Below are positions 1-8,939 of a stretch of DNA of 51,694 nucleotides, piece after piece; position 1 is the first letter of the stretch, and every line of letters begins with the position of its first letter. The notes below the pieces were generated by a model. That model ran no database searches, was not told where the DNA came from, and worked only from the letters and a program-made list of their open reading frames with translations. The stretch spans positions 1-51,694 of the forward strand of contig JAUZPI010000027.1 in assembly GCA_030706015.1 (NCBI GenBank), in the 5' to 3' direction. This stretch comes from Bacillota bacterium (GTDB taxonomy: Bacteria > Bacillota > Clostridia > Clostridiales > Clostridiaceae). The translations under genes and the position numbers were made by a program.

Positions 1-2671
1 AATTAAGACCCGTACCTCCAGCTTTCAATGAAATTAAGAACACCTTAACCTGCTGGCTGGAGTTAAAATCATTAACTCTTTTGATTCTGTCTTTTGGCTT
101 TGTTTTTCCGCTCAAGTGAAAGAATTCAATTTCCTCTTTACCTAATCTTTCTGAAATTTTATCCAATACGGAAGTAAATTGTGAAAATAGAAGCACTTTG
201 CCGCCAGAATCAATATGTTCTCTAATAATTTTAATCGCCACTTCTAGTTTTCCGCTTCCGCCACCATAATCCTCCGCTATAAGTGAGGGATCTAAGCATA
301 TCTGTCTTAGCTTGGTTAGATACGAAAACACTTCGATTTTGCCATTCATATTATTCTTAATAATGTTCCTTACGCTTTTTATATAATTACTGTATATAGC
401 CTTTTGAGACGCTGTCATCTCAACTAAAAGCCTCTTTTCTATTTTATCCGGCAGTTCCGTTATTACCTCTTTTTTAGTTCTTCTTAATGTAAAAGGTTTA
501 ATTAATAGTTTAAGACTTTCCAAATTATCTGTTCCTGCTGCAATGAATTTTTCCTCAAACTTTTCTTTAGAATACAAATAACCCGGCATTATAAAATCAA
601 ATATGGACCAAAGTTCTGTTAAGTTGTTTTCAATAGGGGTTCCAGTTAAAGCAAATCTTGTTTTGGCCTTGATTTCCTTTATAACTTTTGTATTTTTAGT
701 TGAAGCGTTCTTAATGTTTTGTCCCTCATCAATGATACAGTAATCAAAAATCATATCCCTATAGTGTTCAATGTCTATTCTCAAGGTTCCATAGGTAGTT
801 AAGATTACATTATATTCACTAAAGCTATCTATTGTTGCGATTCTTTCAGATCCATGTACTATTAAAACCTTTAAGCTAGGAGCAAATTTCTGAAATTCTT
901 CCTTCCAGTTATAAATCAATGAAGTCGGGCAAACAATAAAAGTTTTTTTATTTTGTTCTGATAACAGAAAAGCTATAGTTTGAATTGTTTTCCCAAGTCC
1001 CATTTCATCTGCAAGTACACCGCCAAAACCTACGTCGCTTAAAGTCTTAAGCCATTTAAAGCCCTTAATCTGATATTCTCTAAGAGTGCCCTTAAAACCA
1101 TCAGGTAAGACTATATCTCTATTATTCATATTTGATAGCTTATTTTCTATTTCCTCTAGTTCCTCTGAACCTTTAATAAATCCTACTCCTGTATTCTTTA
1201 TATTTTCATATAAATACAAAGCTTTACTTTTTTCTACTTCCACTTTTCCGCATTCTATGTTTCCACCTATATCCAATACCTGAAAAAGATTAAAGAAGCT
1301 GCTTACACCGTCATCTTCAAAATCTATAAAGCCATTACTCTTTGTTTTATAGAATGTATTCTTTGCCTTATAGGCTTCAAATGCATTGTACAGCTCTTCT
1401 CTTCCCACATCTCCGATACTGTAAGAAAAGTCATAATACCCATCCATATCATATAAATCTGCTTTTATTGAGGCTGAATTAAATACTCTTCTATCGCTAA
1501 GCCCTTTGCCTAAAAGTACTTTTCCTAAGGATTGAATACTATTCCCGTTTCCTCTTAATAGATCAAATAGTTCTTCATCTCCACCTGTAAATATAAATCT
1601 GTTTTTCATCTTTATGAAATTGTTTTTTTCCATTTTCATAAGCAGCTTCTCTTCTTTTTTATAATCTCTTATAAACTTGTCTGTACGCTTATTTTCATTA
1701 AGTAAATTAATTTTTTTGCTGCCACAGCTTAAGCGTACATCACAATAAATTTTATTCTTATCTTCAAATACAAAAAATTCAGGCTTTAAAGAATTAGATG
1801 AAAAACTTCTTAGGCTCTCCTCAATATTGATATTTTCCGAAATGCTGCTTAGAAGATAAACAAGCTTAATATAATTGTTTATATCCTTTCTATAAACAAC
1901 TTTCCCATGAGCCTTTAGTTTTTCATATAGAGCAGAATATCTTTCAATTTGATTTTTTGAAGGCAGATAAAGTTCATTTTTAAAGTAATAAACATCGTTA
2001 TTGGAGTTTAAAGGAATTGGGAGCTGCTTGTGAGTTGTTAAAATTATGTGTTCCTTATCTTCCTTTAGATTAAAGGTTACAGGCAAATCTTTACTTAAAA
2101 TGGGAACTGTAGATTCTATATAATCAAACTTGAATTTAATTTTTCTATGTTCTATGTTCTCCAAAAATGGTCTTAGTTCACTAGGTTCAAGTATGATTCT
2201 TTTACCTCTTAAGGTTTTCTGCCCTTGATAATATACAGAATCCTTTTCGACTTTTCGAATCAATCTAGCTGTATAGGCACTTTCCAGCTTTTTATCTTCT
2301 TCTATAGGGTTCCTTTCCGAGGCTTTATTTGTTTCATGTTTGTCTTTTGGCAGCAGACTGAAAAATTTATAAGAAGTAGCTGTTATGTGACTGCACATTA
2401 AAGTATATCCACTGGAGGCGAACTCTTTGAACTCGTCACAAGAACACTCTACTCCCTCTAGTTTTTTGCCCTGAAAATTGACCTTAATATGGGTATTAAG
2501 TTCCCTAAGCTTAATTTCATCCTTCACTATGCCATAAATATGATAAGTATTATCTACCCTTTTACCTCTAAAATAAGTAACTAAGCCCTTATTAAAAGCA
2601 TCTTCACCTTCTCTCTTCATAGCATTAGAAGCAGACTTAAGCAATATTGATTTCAATTCATTTAATCTCAA
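1..2671 (-). CDS. SNF2-family DEAD/DEAH helicase with N-terminal SWIM zinc finger (3' end cut by window edge)
   Basis: About 890 codons are visible; the reading frame runs off the left edge inside the C-terminal helicase motif SLKAGGTGLN, so roughly 150-200 residues are probably missing compared with the usual length of this family. A TTG start at 2671 is chosen because AAAAGGAGGTG lies about 7 nt upstream; no ATG start is as well placed. A SWIM motif (CxC...CxH; C76, C78, C93, H95) precedes a long middle region. The SNF2 ATPase core follows, with Walker A DEMGLGKT at about 555-562 and the motif II box DEGQ at about 648-651. Proteins of this type are presumed ATP-dependent DNA translocases; their substrate in clostridia is not established. 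It is apparently monocistronic in the visible part. Confidence in the family is high and in the biological role low. Confidence 0.93.
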   Translation of the reverse strand, partial: MRLNELKSILLKSASNAMKREGEDAFNKGLVTYFRGKRVDNTYHIYGIVKDEIKLRELNTHIKVNFQGKKLEGVECSCDEFKEFASSGYTLMCSHITATSYKFFSLLPKDKHETNKASERNPIEEDKKLESAYTARLIRKVEKDSVYYQGQKTLRGKRIILEPSELRPFLENIEHRKIKFKFDYIESTVPILSKDLPVTFNLKEDKEHIILTTHKQLPIPLNSNNDVYYFKNELYLPSKNQIERYSALYEKLKAHGKVVYRKDINNYIKLVYLLSSISENINIEESLRSFSSNSLKPEFFVFEDKNKIYCDVRLSCGSKKINLLNENKRTDKFIRDYKKEEKLLMKMEKNNFIKMKNRFIFTGGDEELFDLLRGNGNSIQSLGKVLLGKGLSDRRVFNSASIKADLYDMDGYYDFSYSIGDVGREELYNAFEAYKAKNTFYKTKSNGFIDFEDDGVSSFFNLFQVLDIGGNIECGKVEVEKSKALYLYENIKNTGVGFIKGSEELEEIENKLSNMNNRDIVLPDGFKGTLREYQIKGFKWLKTLSDVGFGGVLADEMGLGKTIQTIAFLLSEQNKKTFIVCPTSLIYNWKEEFQKFAPSLKVLIVHGSERIATIDSFSEYNVILTTYGTLRIDIEHYRDMIFDYCIIDEGQNIKNASTKNTKVIKEIKAKTRFALTGTPIENNLTELWSIFDFIMPGYLYSKEKFEEKFIAAGTDNLESLKLLIKPFTLRRTKKEVITELPDKIEKRLLVEMTASQKAIYSNYIKSVRNIIKNNMNGKIEVFSYLTKLRQICLDPSLIAEDYGGGSGKLEVAIKIIREHIDSGGKVLLFSQFTSVLDKISERLGKEEIEFFHLSGKTKPKDRIKRVNDFNSSQQVKVFLISLKAGGTGLN

Positions 2672-2812
2672 ACAATCACCTCCTTTTGTGTTAGCACTGG
2701 CATTTATATTATTGCTAATCACCTAAAAGCTCTTTTATATTTTCATTGCTCATCTTTATATAGAATACAATTAACAAAAAAATATGGCAAGTTTTAAAAC
2801 GAAATAATTATA

Positions 2813-2835
2813 GACCTTAGCGTTACACTAAGGTC
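2813..2835 (-). terminator. Probable terminator of the amino acid permease gene
   Basis: A perfect 8-bp inverted repeat, GACCTTAG (2813-2820) and CTAAGGTC (2828-2835), with a 7-nt loop lies about 55 nt beyond the permease stop on the minus strand. The following tract is A/T-rich but is not a pure T run, so strength is uncertain. The rest of 2672-2889 shows no gene. Confidence 0.55.
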
Positions 2836-2889
2836 CATTCCTAAATTCTTTCTTAAATTAGAAAGTGATAATTTCATCAATTGTTATTA

Positions 2890-4272
2890 TTAATTATCTT
2901 CATTTTGGAGCAAGCTATTCTTTCTTCCATAAGTAAAATATACTATAAACCCAATAACAAGCCATACAATAAACCCTATCCAGGTTTTTAGATGTAACCT
3001 TGATAATAATGTTATGCAACATATAATTGTTAGTATTGGTGTATAAGGTACACCAGGGCATTTAAATACCCTTTTGAAATCAGGCATAGTTTTTCTAAGA
3101 CGTATAACAGAAAGAGAAACTACTATAAAACCTAGTAAAGTTCCAATGCTCAAAAATTGCACTATAATATCAAGTGGTAAAAATCCGGCTATTATTGCTG
3201 CCACAGAACCTGTTATTATAGTTGAAATATATGGTGTTTTGTGGGTTGGATGAATCTTAGAGAAAAACTTAGGCAATAAGCCATCTCTTGACATAACCAT
3301 AAATACTCTAACTTGACCATACAATACAACCAAAAGTGTGGACATTATTCCAATGATTGCTCCAACTCCTACTAGAGATGATCCCCAGTATATGCCTATT
3401 CTAGATAGGGCACCTGGTACTGCATTTTCCGAAACTATTTCCTTAAAAGGCACCAAACCAGTAAGTACAAAGGCAACAGAAATATATAATACACTTACAA
3501 CAGCAAGACACATTATAAGTCCTAAGGGAAGATCTCTTTCAGGATTTTTTGCTTCTTCTGCTGAAGTAGAAATAGCATCAAATCCAATGTATGAAAAGAA
3601 TATGATTGCCGTACCTGCAAATATCCCCTTCCATCCATAGGGATTAAATGGTTTATAATTGGATATATTAATATGAGCTGCACCAAGACCTATAAATAAA
3701 AGAATTATAACTATCTTAACTCCAACAATTATATTATTTACTTTTGCACTTTCCCTCATTCCATAGCACAAAAGAGCAGTAATCAAAGCAATTATTAGTA
3801 TTGCCGGCAAATCAACAATACCACCGTTACTTGGAGATGCACTTATTATCTTAGGGATAGTTATTCCAATATTCTTTAAGATACCTTGAAAGGTACCAGA
3901 CCAACCTGATGCAACAGCACTACAGGCAACTAAATATTCGGCTGTTAAACACCAGCCAATAATCATTGCTATAATTTCACCAAATGCTATGTATGCATAG
4001 GAATAAGTGCTTCCTGCAACAGGAAACATTGTAGCAAGCTCTGAGTAGCATAATCCACAGAAACATGCTACGATAGCCGCTAAAATAAAGGAAATAATAA
4101 CGGCAGGTCCTGCTGCATGCGCTCCTTCTCCCGTAGCAACAAATATACCAACTCCTACAACTGCACCTATTCCTAGAGCACCGATATCCTTTGCCGTTAA
4201 ATTTTTCTTTAAGGATGTCTTTTCAATTGATTGAAGTACTTGCTCAGTGGTTTTCTTCTTCCAAATGTTCAT
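2890..4272 (-). CDS. APC-superfamily amino acid permease (cationic amino acid transporter type)
   Basis: This 460-residue polytopic membrane protein has about 12 hydrophobic segments. The first membrane segment carries the APC-fold glycine motif GIGAVVGVGIF (about residues 34-44), and a basic, hydrophilic N-terminus of about 28 residues precedes it. Length and motif order match the YfnA/CAT-like branch of the APC superfamily, which imports amino acids by proton-coupled or exchange transport; the substrate cannot be read from the sequence. It is transcribed divergently from the TrmB-like regulator at 4526, with about 250 bp between them, so it may be a target of that regulator (inference). A hairpin follows the gene. 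Confidence 0.9.
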   Translation of the reverse strand: MNIWKKKTTEQVLQSIEKTSLKKNLTAKDIGALGIGAVVGVGIFVATGEGAHAAGPAVIISFILAAIVACFCGLCYSELATMFPVAGSTYSYAYIAFGEIIAMIIGWCLTAEYLVACSAVASGWSGTFQGILKNIGITIPKIISASPSNGGIVDLPAILIIALITALLCYGMRESAKVNNIIVGVKIVIILLFIGLGAAHINISNYKPFNPYGWKGIFAGTAIIFFSYIGFDAISTSAEEAKNPERDLPLGLIMCLAVVSVLYISVAFVLTGLVPFKEIVSENAVPGALSRIGIYWGSSLVGVGAIIGIMSTLLVVLYGQVRVFMVMSRDGLLPKFFSKIHPTHKTPYISTIITGSVAAIIAGFLPLDIIVQFLSIGTLLGFIVVSLSVIRLRKTMPDFKRVFKCPGVPYTPILTIICCITLLSRLHLKTWIGFIVWLVIGFIVYFTYGRKNSLLQNEDN

Positions 4273-4465
4273 AATATTCTCCTCATCATGTGTAAAAATA
4301 GTATTTGATAATAATAGGCAAGTTTATACGATTTATTAGCAACAATTTTATATTATACTGACATTAGTAAAATGATTCAATGTAAGAAGTTGTATATAAA
4401 ATGGATATGCAGATAGAGAGGAAAAATCTCTGAAGTTTTTTTATTATACCATACCCCAGTAGTTA

Positions 4466-4494
4466 TTGACGCTATCTTACTCCTATAGTAGTGT
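4466..4494 (+). promoter_or_regulatory. Possible promoter with TrmB-like dyad upstream of the TrmB-like gene
   Basis: TTGACG at 4466-4471 and TAGTGT at 4489-4494 are 17 bp apart and could be a weak sigma-A promoter. Inside the spacer, TACTCCTATAGTA (4478-4490) has TACT/AGTA half sites, resembling the TACT-N3-AGTA operator described for archaeal TrmB but with a 5-bp centre. This suggests autoregulation. The remainder of 4273-4525 holds no gene that I can support. Confidence 0.4.
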
Positions 4495-4525
4495 ATAGTT
4501 ATCATATAAAAAGAAGGTATTAGCT

Positions 4526-5323
4526 ATGAATGATGTTATTTTTAAATTGACTGAACTTGGATTTTCCTCCTACGAAGCTAAAGCTTATTTTGCGTTGCTG
4601 CAGAAGAACCCAACAATCGGCTATGAAGTTAGTAAAATTGCAAAAATTCCAACCTCAAAGATTTATGAAACTCTAACAAACTTAAAAAACAAGGGAGCAA
4701 TTATATCCAGTTCTTCAGAACCTATATACTATTCCCCTGTAGATCCAAAAATTCTTTTAGAAAAAATCAAATATGGGCTTGTTACAAAGATTGACGATTT
4801 AGAAAATCAACTAAAGCTAGTTCAGCCTATACCAAACATAGATATCACTTGGAATCTGCCTGGATACCAAACAGTAATTGAAAAAATAATTGATGTTATT
4901 AAAAATGCTTCAAAATTTCTTTTACTTTCAATATGGCCTGAAGAGGCTGCAATAATAAAAGACTATATTATCCTAGCACAAAATCGCGGTGTTAAAGTTA
5001 TCGCAGGTGTTTTTGGAGACTATGACATTGGATGCAGAAAAACAATCAATCTTGAAACATGCGGTGTTACTTCGAAAAAACGTCTTGGTAAGCATCTTAC
5101 GGTTGTGATAGGAGACTCCAAGGAGGTTATTATTAGTGAAATCGGAGGAGTAGAAGACACAGTAGGTGTATGGACTAATACTGCTTCTGTGATACTTACG
5201 GCTACAGAATATATTAAGCATGATATTTGGGGCAAGGTCCTGATTGATACTGTTGGTATTGAAAAGTTTAATGATCTATGTAGCAACAACGATATTCTCT
5301 CCTATCTTATTGAGAATCGCTAG
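4526..5323 (+). CDS. TrmB-family transcriptional regulator
   Basis: This 265-residue protein has an N-terminal winged-helix region of about 80 residues (LGFSSYEAKAYFALL... followed by the recognition region SKIYETLTNLKNKGAI) typical of TrmB proteins. A short coiled linker (LENQLKLV) follows, then a C-terminal PLD-like effector region (about 115-265), as in TrmB sensors. Founding TrmB proteins sense sugars, but bacterial members are diverse and the ligand here is unknown. It is the first gene of a probable operon with the ProC-like gene (54-nt gap) and ppnP (19-nt gap), and is divergent from an amino acid permease. Start: ATG with AAGAAGG about 8 nt upstream. Confidence 0.85.
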   Translation: MNDVIFKLTELGFSSYEAKAYFALLQKNPTIGYEVSKIAKIPTSKIYETLTNLKNKGAIISSSSEPIYYSPVDPKILLEKIKYGLVTKIDDLENQLKLVQPIPNIDITWNLPGYQTVIEKIIDVIKNASKFLLLSIWPEEAAIIKDYIILAQNRGVKVIAGVFGDYDIGCRKTINLETCGVTSKKRLGKHLTVVIGDSKEVIISEIGGVEDTVGVWTNTASVILTATEYIKHDIWGKVLIDTVGIEKFNDLCSNNDILSYLIENR

Positions 5324-5377
5324 AATACTTTTTATAATAAGGGAACATCAATTTTAAATGAAGGTGAGGAATGGGAA

Positions 5378-6190
5378 ATGAGTGATATCAATAATATTAA
5401 AATAGGAATCATTGGCTGCGGGCATTTAGGTCAAGCTATTGCAGAATCTTTGATTAATCATGAATTTCGCAAGGAAAATATCTTAATCTCATATAAAAAT
5501 AATCCATCCACATATAAAAAAATATCACAATTAGGACTTACTTCATGTATTTCAGAAAACAAAAAAATCTTTAATGAAGCAGATGTAATTTTCATTGCAA
5601 TAAAACCTCAGGATATTATGAGTTTAAAAGAAATGACTTTTTCAAAGAATTTACTTATAGTTTCCTGCGCAGCAGGATTAACTATTGAAATATTAAAAAG
5701 TATATTTAAAACCAACATTTTTAGGATAATGCTAAGTGGTCCTGATACAATAGCTTCAGAAAAAGGAGTGGCTGCTTTGTATCCCTATAATAAATTAATC
5801 TGTTCTATTTTAAACAAAATGAATTTACGTACTTTTGAAATTTCTCGTGAGATAGATATGAATATCTTTACAACTGGCGTATGCTTACCTGCAGCATTAT
5901 TATATGAAAAAGATAAAGTAGGAATAAAAGAGGCTGTTGATGAAATAGGTCTAGATTGTTCTATATTTTTAGACCTTTACGACTGGGCAAAAAAAGTAGT
6001 TCCATCTTTCAACACAGAAACTAAAAAAACTCAATATATTTCGAAAATGATAACAAAAGGTGGCATTACCGAAGCAATAATAGATAGTTTAAAGTCAGGC
6101 GAAAAATTTATAACTGCATTAAGAAAAGGAATGGCCCGAGGTAACGATATTTCACAAGAAATAAAACAATATTTATTAAACAGCAAATAA
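5378..6190 (+). CDS. Pyrroline-5-carboxylate-reductase-like NAD(P)-binding oxidoreductase
   Basis: This 270-residue protein has an N-terminal Rossmann fold with IGIIGCGHLGQAIA (about residues 9-22) and the ProC-type IKPQ motif. Its C-terminal helical region keeps the pattern GGITEAIIDSL, which corresponds to the ProC signature. It differs from housekeeping ProC: the usual MPNTP-type segment reads MLSGPDT, and the segment before GG lacks the normal proline. It is therefore probably a paralogue acting on a related imine or keto substrate rather than the proline enzyme (inference). Middle gene of the TrmB-ProC-like-PpnP unit; strong GGTGAGGAATGGGAA leader before ATG. Confidence 0.75.
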   Translation: MSDINNIKIGIIGCGHLGQAIAESLINHEFRKENILISYKNNPSTYKKISQLGLTSCISENKKIFNEADVIFIAIKPQDIMSLKEMTFSKNLLIVSCAAGLTIEILKSIFKTNIFRIMLSGPDTIASEKGVAALYPYNKLICSILNKMNLRTFEISREIDMNIFTTGVCLPAALLYEKDKVGIKEAVDEIGLDCSIFLDLYDWAKKVVPSFNTETKKTQYISKMITKGGITEAIIDSLKSGEKFITALRKGMARGNDISQEIKQYLLNSK

Positions 6191-6209
6191 AAGGAAAGAA
6201 GGTTTCAAA

Positions 6210-6536
6210 ATGAGCAAGTTAAACAATGTTTCTGTAGTAAAAAAAGCTAATGTATACTTTGACGGTAAGGTTACAAGTCGTACCGTTCTTCTTGAAGATG
6301 GAGAAAAAAAGACTCTAGGAATAATACTTCCAGGTCAATATGAATTTGCAACTGATGATAAGGAACACATGGAACTTTTAGCTGGAAAACTAAAAGTGTT
6401 ACTTCCTAATAGCATGGAGTGGATTACAATTAATGCAGGACAAACCTTTGAAATTCCAGCACATTCAAAATTCAAAATTATAGCAGAAGAAGTATCTGAT
6501 TATTGCTGTTCCTATCTAAAAAATCAATCTATCTGA
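6210..6536 (+). CDS. ppnP: Pyrimidine/purine nucleoside phosphorylase PpnP (DUF1255, YaiE family)
   Basis: This 108-residue single cupin-like domain matches E. coli YaiE/PpnP along its length: ANVYFDGKVTSRTV near the start, then GIILPGQYEFAT, GKLKVLLP, and the C-terminal IPAHSKFKI...DYCCSYL. PpnP enzymes cleave several nucleosides phosphorolytically to base and ribose-1-phosphate. It is 19 nt downstream of the ProC-like gene and ends at a strong terminator, so it is the last gene of the TrmB-led operon. Why a nucleoside phosphorylase is grouped with an amino-acid-type oxidoreductase and a permease is not clear. AAAGGAAAGAAGG precedes the ATG. Confidence 0.9.
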   Translation: MSKLNNVSVVKKANVYFDGKVTSRTVLLEDGEKKTLGIILPGQYEFATDDKEHMELLAGKLKVLLPNSMEWITINAGQTFEIPAHSKFKIIAEEVSDYCCSYLKNQSI

Positions 6537-6587
6537 GATATAGCTGAATTTATGCGACTACACTATCACTTAAATTCAGCTATATCT
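6536..6587 (+). terminator. Strong terminator after ppnP
   Basis: A 17-bp perfect inverted repeat with arms 6536-6552 and 6571-6587 and an 18-nt loop begins at the ppnP stop codon. The T tract after it is interrupted (TATTACTT). Confidence 0.7.
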
Positions 6588-6634
6588 ATTACTTAAGATA
6601 AACCCTCTTGCATCCTTTATTTAAAATATCACTA

Positions 6635-6665
6635 TTGACTCTACTCTTAGGGTAGGGTTTATAAT
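6635..6665 (+). promoter_or_regulatory. MerR-type promoter with 19-bp spacer and internal dyad
   Basis: TTGACT (6635-6640) and TATAAT (6660-6665) are separated by 19 bp rather than 17, the hallmark of promoters activated by MerR regulators. The spacer holds the imperfect dyad CTACTCTTAGGGTAG (6641-6655). It lies about 20 nt upstream of the MerR gene, so autoregulation is likely. Seen directly: spacing and dyad. Inference: operator function. Confidence 0.8.
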
Positions 6666-6684
6666 TATCTAAAGGAGGCGGCAA

Positions 6685-7500
6685 ATGGACAATTATATTA
6701 AAATCAGCGATTTTGCAAAATTAACAAATAGTACAATAAAAACAGTTATGTATTACCATAAAATTGGACTGTTACAACAACCTAAACGCTCCCAAAGCGG
6801 ATATAGATTGTATGGAGCTAACGAACTTGCCCGCATGAGGATGATTAAACATCTGAAATCATTCGGCTTAGATTTAAAGGAAATTAAAGAAATATTAGGA
6901 GATAGTCATGCTTCAAGGACCTTAAAGCAAGTACTTCAATCTCTACATGTTGAGCTTACAAATGAAAAGAAAAATATTGAAAATCAAATATCAAAAGTAG
7001 AAAAATTATTAAGTCAGGAGATCATATCAATTAAGGAAGATACATTTGACTCTGAAAGTTTTCAAATCATAACAGAAATATTAAAACCAGAACAAGTTCA
7101 AGACTACAAACAAACTTGCCCAGAACTCTATGAACAGCAGAATAAAATAATGGGCATTATAGAAAGCTTTAAATGGGGAGAAAATTATCAAGATAAATTT
7201 AGCGCATTAGCTGAATATTTTAAAGATAATCCTAACCATTATAGAACCGCATTAGAGTTTGGCAAGCGCCTTGCTAATTTATCGCAACTATCTGAAAATG
7301 ATCCCCGAATTGAACTTCTTGCAAGAGAAAGTGCAGAGTTTATTAAAAGTGTACCTTTTTTGAAGGAAATGTTATTTGACAAATCAGGGTTTGGAAAACC
7401 TTACGAAGGTCTATATGGTAACATAATTGGAAATATATTATCACCGGCTCAATTGAAACATAAGCAGCTAATTGAAAAATATCTAAATTATAAACCGTGA
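6685..7500 (+). CDS. MerR-family transcriptional regulator
   Basis: This 271-residue protein has an N-terminal MerR winged helix (KISDFAKLTNSTIKTVMYYHKIGLL, then SGYRLYGANELARMRMIKHL) and a dimerisation coiled coil at about residues 85-115. The roughly 150-residue C-terminal region is helical and polar, with no cysteine-based metal-binding loop, which favours an organic ligand over a metal. I do not recognise a specific effector domain. It starts at an ATG behind AAAGGAGGCGG and is preceded by a 19-bp-spacer promoter. The ICMT-like gene begins 47 nt downstream on the same strand and is its likely target. Confidence 0.9.
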   Translation: MDNYIKISDFAKLTNSTIKTVMYYHKIGLLQQPKRSQSGYRLYGANELARMRMIKHLKSFGLDLKEIKEILGDSHASRTLKQVLQSLHVELTNEKKNIENQISKVEKLLSQEIISIKEDTFDSESFQIITEILKPEQVQDYKQTCPELYEQQNKIMGIIESFKWGENYQDKFSALAEYFKDNPNHYRTALEFGKRLANLSQLSENDPRIELLARESAEFIKSVPFLKEMLFDKSGFGKPYEGLYGNIIGNILSPAQLKHKQLIEKYLNYKP

Positions 7501-7547
7501 TTAATATTACTTAAGAAAATCGCTAATATATTAAGGAGGTAATTTCC

Positions 7548-8222
7548 GTGCAAAATAAAAACAACTCGGCAAAGCAAAAACCATATTTAGTTCCAATTAT
7601 TATTATGCTTATACTAGGAGTGGTTTTATTTGTTCCCGCAGGGTCAATTAATTATTGGGAAGCTTGGATTTTTTGGATAGGTTTCTCATCAATAACTTTT
7701 TTCATTGCTGCTTATTTTACAAAAAAAGCTCCAGAGCTCTTGTCAAGGCGAATGAAAAATAAAGAAAAAGAAACTAGCAAAAAGGCTCCTTTACTATTTA
7801 AATTATATTATATAGGATTCATTTTGCCAGGATTAGATTTCCGTTTTCATTGGTCCAATGTACCAGCATGGATTGTAATTATATCAAATATAATTGCATT
7901 TTCAGGATATATCTTTATTATTTTTGTTTTTAAAGAAAATAGCTTTGCGTCAACTGTAATACAAATTGAGAATGAACAACATGTAATAACAACTGGACCA
8001 TATTCTATTGTCCGTCATCCAATGTATTTAGGATTGATAATAATATCAATGTTCATGCCACTTGCACTTGGATCTTTCTGGTCAGTAATTCCTATGCTTC
8101 TAATTATTCCTTTAACTGTATATAGAATAAAAGGTGAAGAAGAAGTGCTATCTAAGGGTTTAAAAGGTTACAAGGAATATTGCTCAAAAACACGTTATCG
8201 TCTTATACCTTTCATTTGGTAA
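7548..8222 (+). CDS. Isoprenylcysteine carboxyl methyltransferase-family membrane protein
   Basis: This 224-residue protein has about five hydrophobic segments. The C-terminal half carries the family core: TTGPYSIVRHPMYLGLI (SAM-binding RHPxY motif), followed by EEEVLSKGLKGYKEYCSKTRYRLIP, the usual ending of bacterial ICMT/PEMT-like methyltransferases. Bacterial members methylate unknown lipid or small-molecule substrates at the membrane; no prenylated protein substrate is implied. The start is GTG at 7548, supported by AAGGAGG 8 nt upstream. Probably cotranscribed with the MerR gene and controlled by it (inference from spacing and the MerR-type promoter). Confidence 0.85.
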   Translation: MQNKNNSAKQKPYLVPIIIMLILGVVLFVPAGSINYWEAWIFWIGFSSITFFIAAYFTKKAPELLSRRMKNKEKETSKKAPLLFKLYYIGFILPGLDFRFHWSNVPAWIVIISNIIAFSGYIFIIFVFKENSFASTVIQIENEQHVITTGPYSIVRHPMYLGLIIISMFMPLALGSFWSVIPMLLIIPLTVYRIKGEEEVLSKGLKGYKEYCSKTRYRLIPFIW

Positions 8223-8302
8223 GCTCAATGTAACTTCCAACTATACAAATTATAGCTATAGATGTTAGTAGTAAACTTTTCGAAAAACCTAAGCAATTGA
8301 AG

Positions 8303-8335
8303 AGACCCTCGACATTTCTATCGAGGGTCTTATTA
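8303..8335. terminator. Bidirectional terminator between the ICMT-like gene and rlmH
   Basis: AGACCCTCGA (8303-8312) pairs perfectly with TCGAGGGTCT (8321-8330) around an 8-nt loop, followed by TATTA. It lies between convergent genes and can serve both. Confidence 0.8.
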
Positions 8336-8363
8336 CTAAAGAATTATGCCACAAAAACCTAGC

Positions 8364-8843
8364 TTACTTATGGTACGGTTCACCGTTAATTATCCTATAT
8401 CCCCTGTATACTTGTTCTAGTAGTATCACTCTCATGAGCTGATGTGGGAAGGTCATCTTTGAAAAGCATAATTTATAGTTAGCCCTGCTTAGCACTTCAC
8501 TGGATAGGCCTAAGGAACCTCCAATAATAAAGGCAATATTGCTGTCACCTCTAACCCCTAAATCCTTTATAAAATCCGCTAGTTCTTCCGATGAAAGCAT
8601 TTTACCCTTTAGATCTAAAGCCACGACAAACATATTATCTTTTATATGTTTTAATATGCCCTCTCCCTCTCTTGTTTTTATTTGAAGTTCCTCCTTAGGA
8701 GAAGCATTATCTGGAGTTTTCTCATCAGGTATTTCAATTATATCTAGCTTACAATACCTAGAAAGTCTTTTAAAGTATTCCTCAATGGCGTCTTTCAGGT
8801 ATTTTTCTTTTATCTTGCCTACGGTAATTAAGCTAATATTCAT
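8364..8843 (-). CDS. rlmH: 23S rRNA (pseudouridine1915-N3)-methyltransferase RlmH
   Basis: The 159-residue length is exactly that of the family. The N-terminus NISLITVGKIKEKYLK, the SPOUT trefoil-knot segment FIIGGSLGLSSEV and the C-terminal HQLMRVILLEQVYRGYRIINGEPYHK are all present. RlmH methylates N3 of pseudouridine 1915 in helix 69 of 23S rRNA, using SAM, on assembled 70S ribosomes. The start ATG at 8843 follows AAAGGAGACTTTTTA. It converges on the ICMT-like gene through a shared terminator. In clostridia it commonly lies near the YycJ-like hydrolase gene, as it does here, about 3 kb away. Confidence 0.97.
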   Translation of the reverse strand: MNISLITVGKIKEKYLKDAIEEYFKRLSRYCKLDIIEIPDEKTPDNASPKEELQIKTREGEGILKHIKDNMFVVALDLKGKMLSSEELADFIKDLGVRGDSNIAFIIGGSLGLSSEVLSRANYKLCFSKMTFPHQLMRVILLEQVYRGYRIINGEPYHK

Positions 8844-8939
8844 TAAAAAGTCTCCTTTGTTATATCTATAGATTTACCGTGTTTATTTTAACACAAAGTT
8901 AGGAGATCACATAATTAAATGTAATCTCCCATATCATTT

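Noticed and set aside
3338..3640. Open frame on the plus strand inside the amino acid permease gene
   Set aside because: It is antisense to a well-supported permease, has no family resemblance and no ribosome binding site; similar antisense frames inside the Nramp, mPPase-like, topB and ABC genes were rejected for the same reason.
4973..5289. Two minus-strand frames opposite the TrmB-like gene
   Set aside because: Antisense shadows of a coding region with clear TrmB features; cysteine- and serine-rich composition is typical of such shadows.
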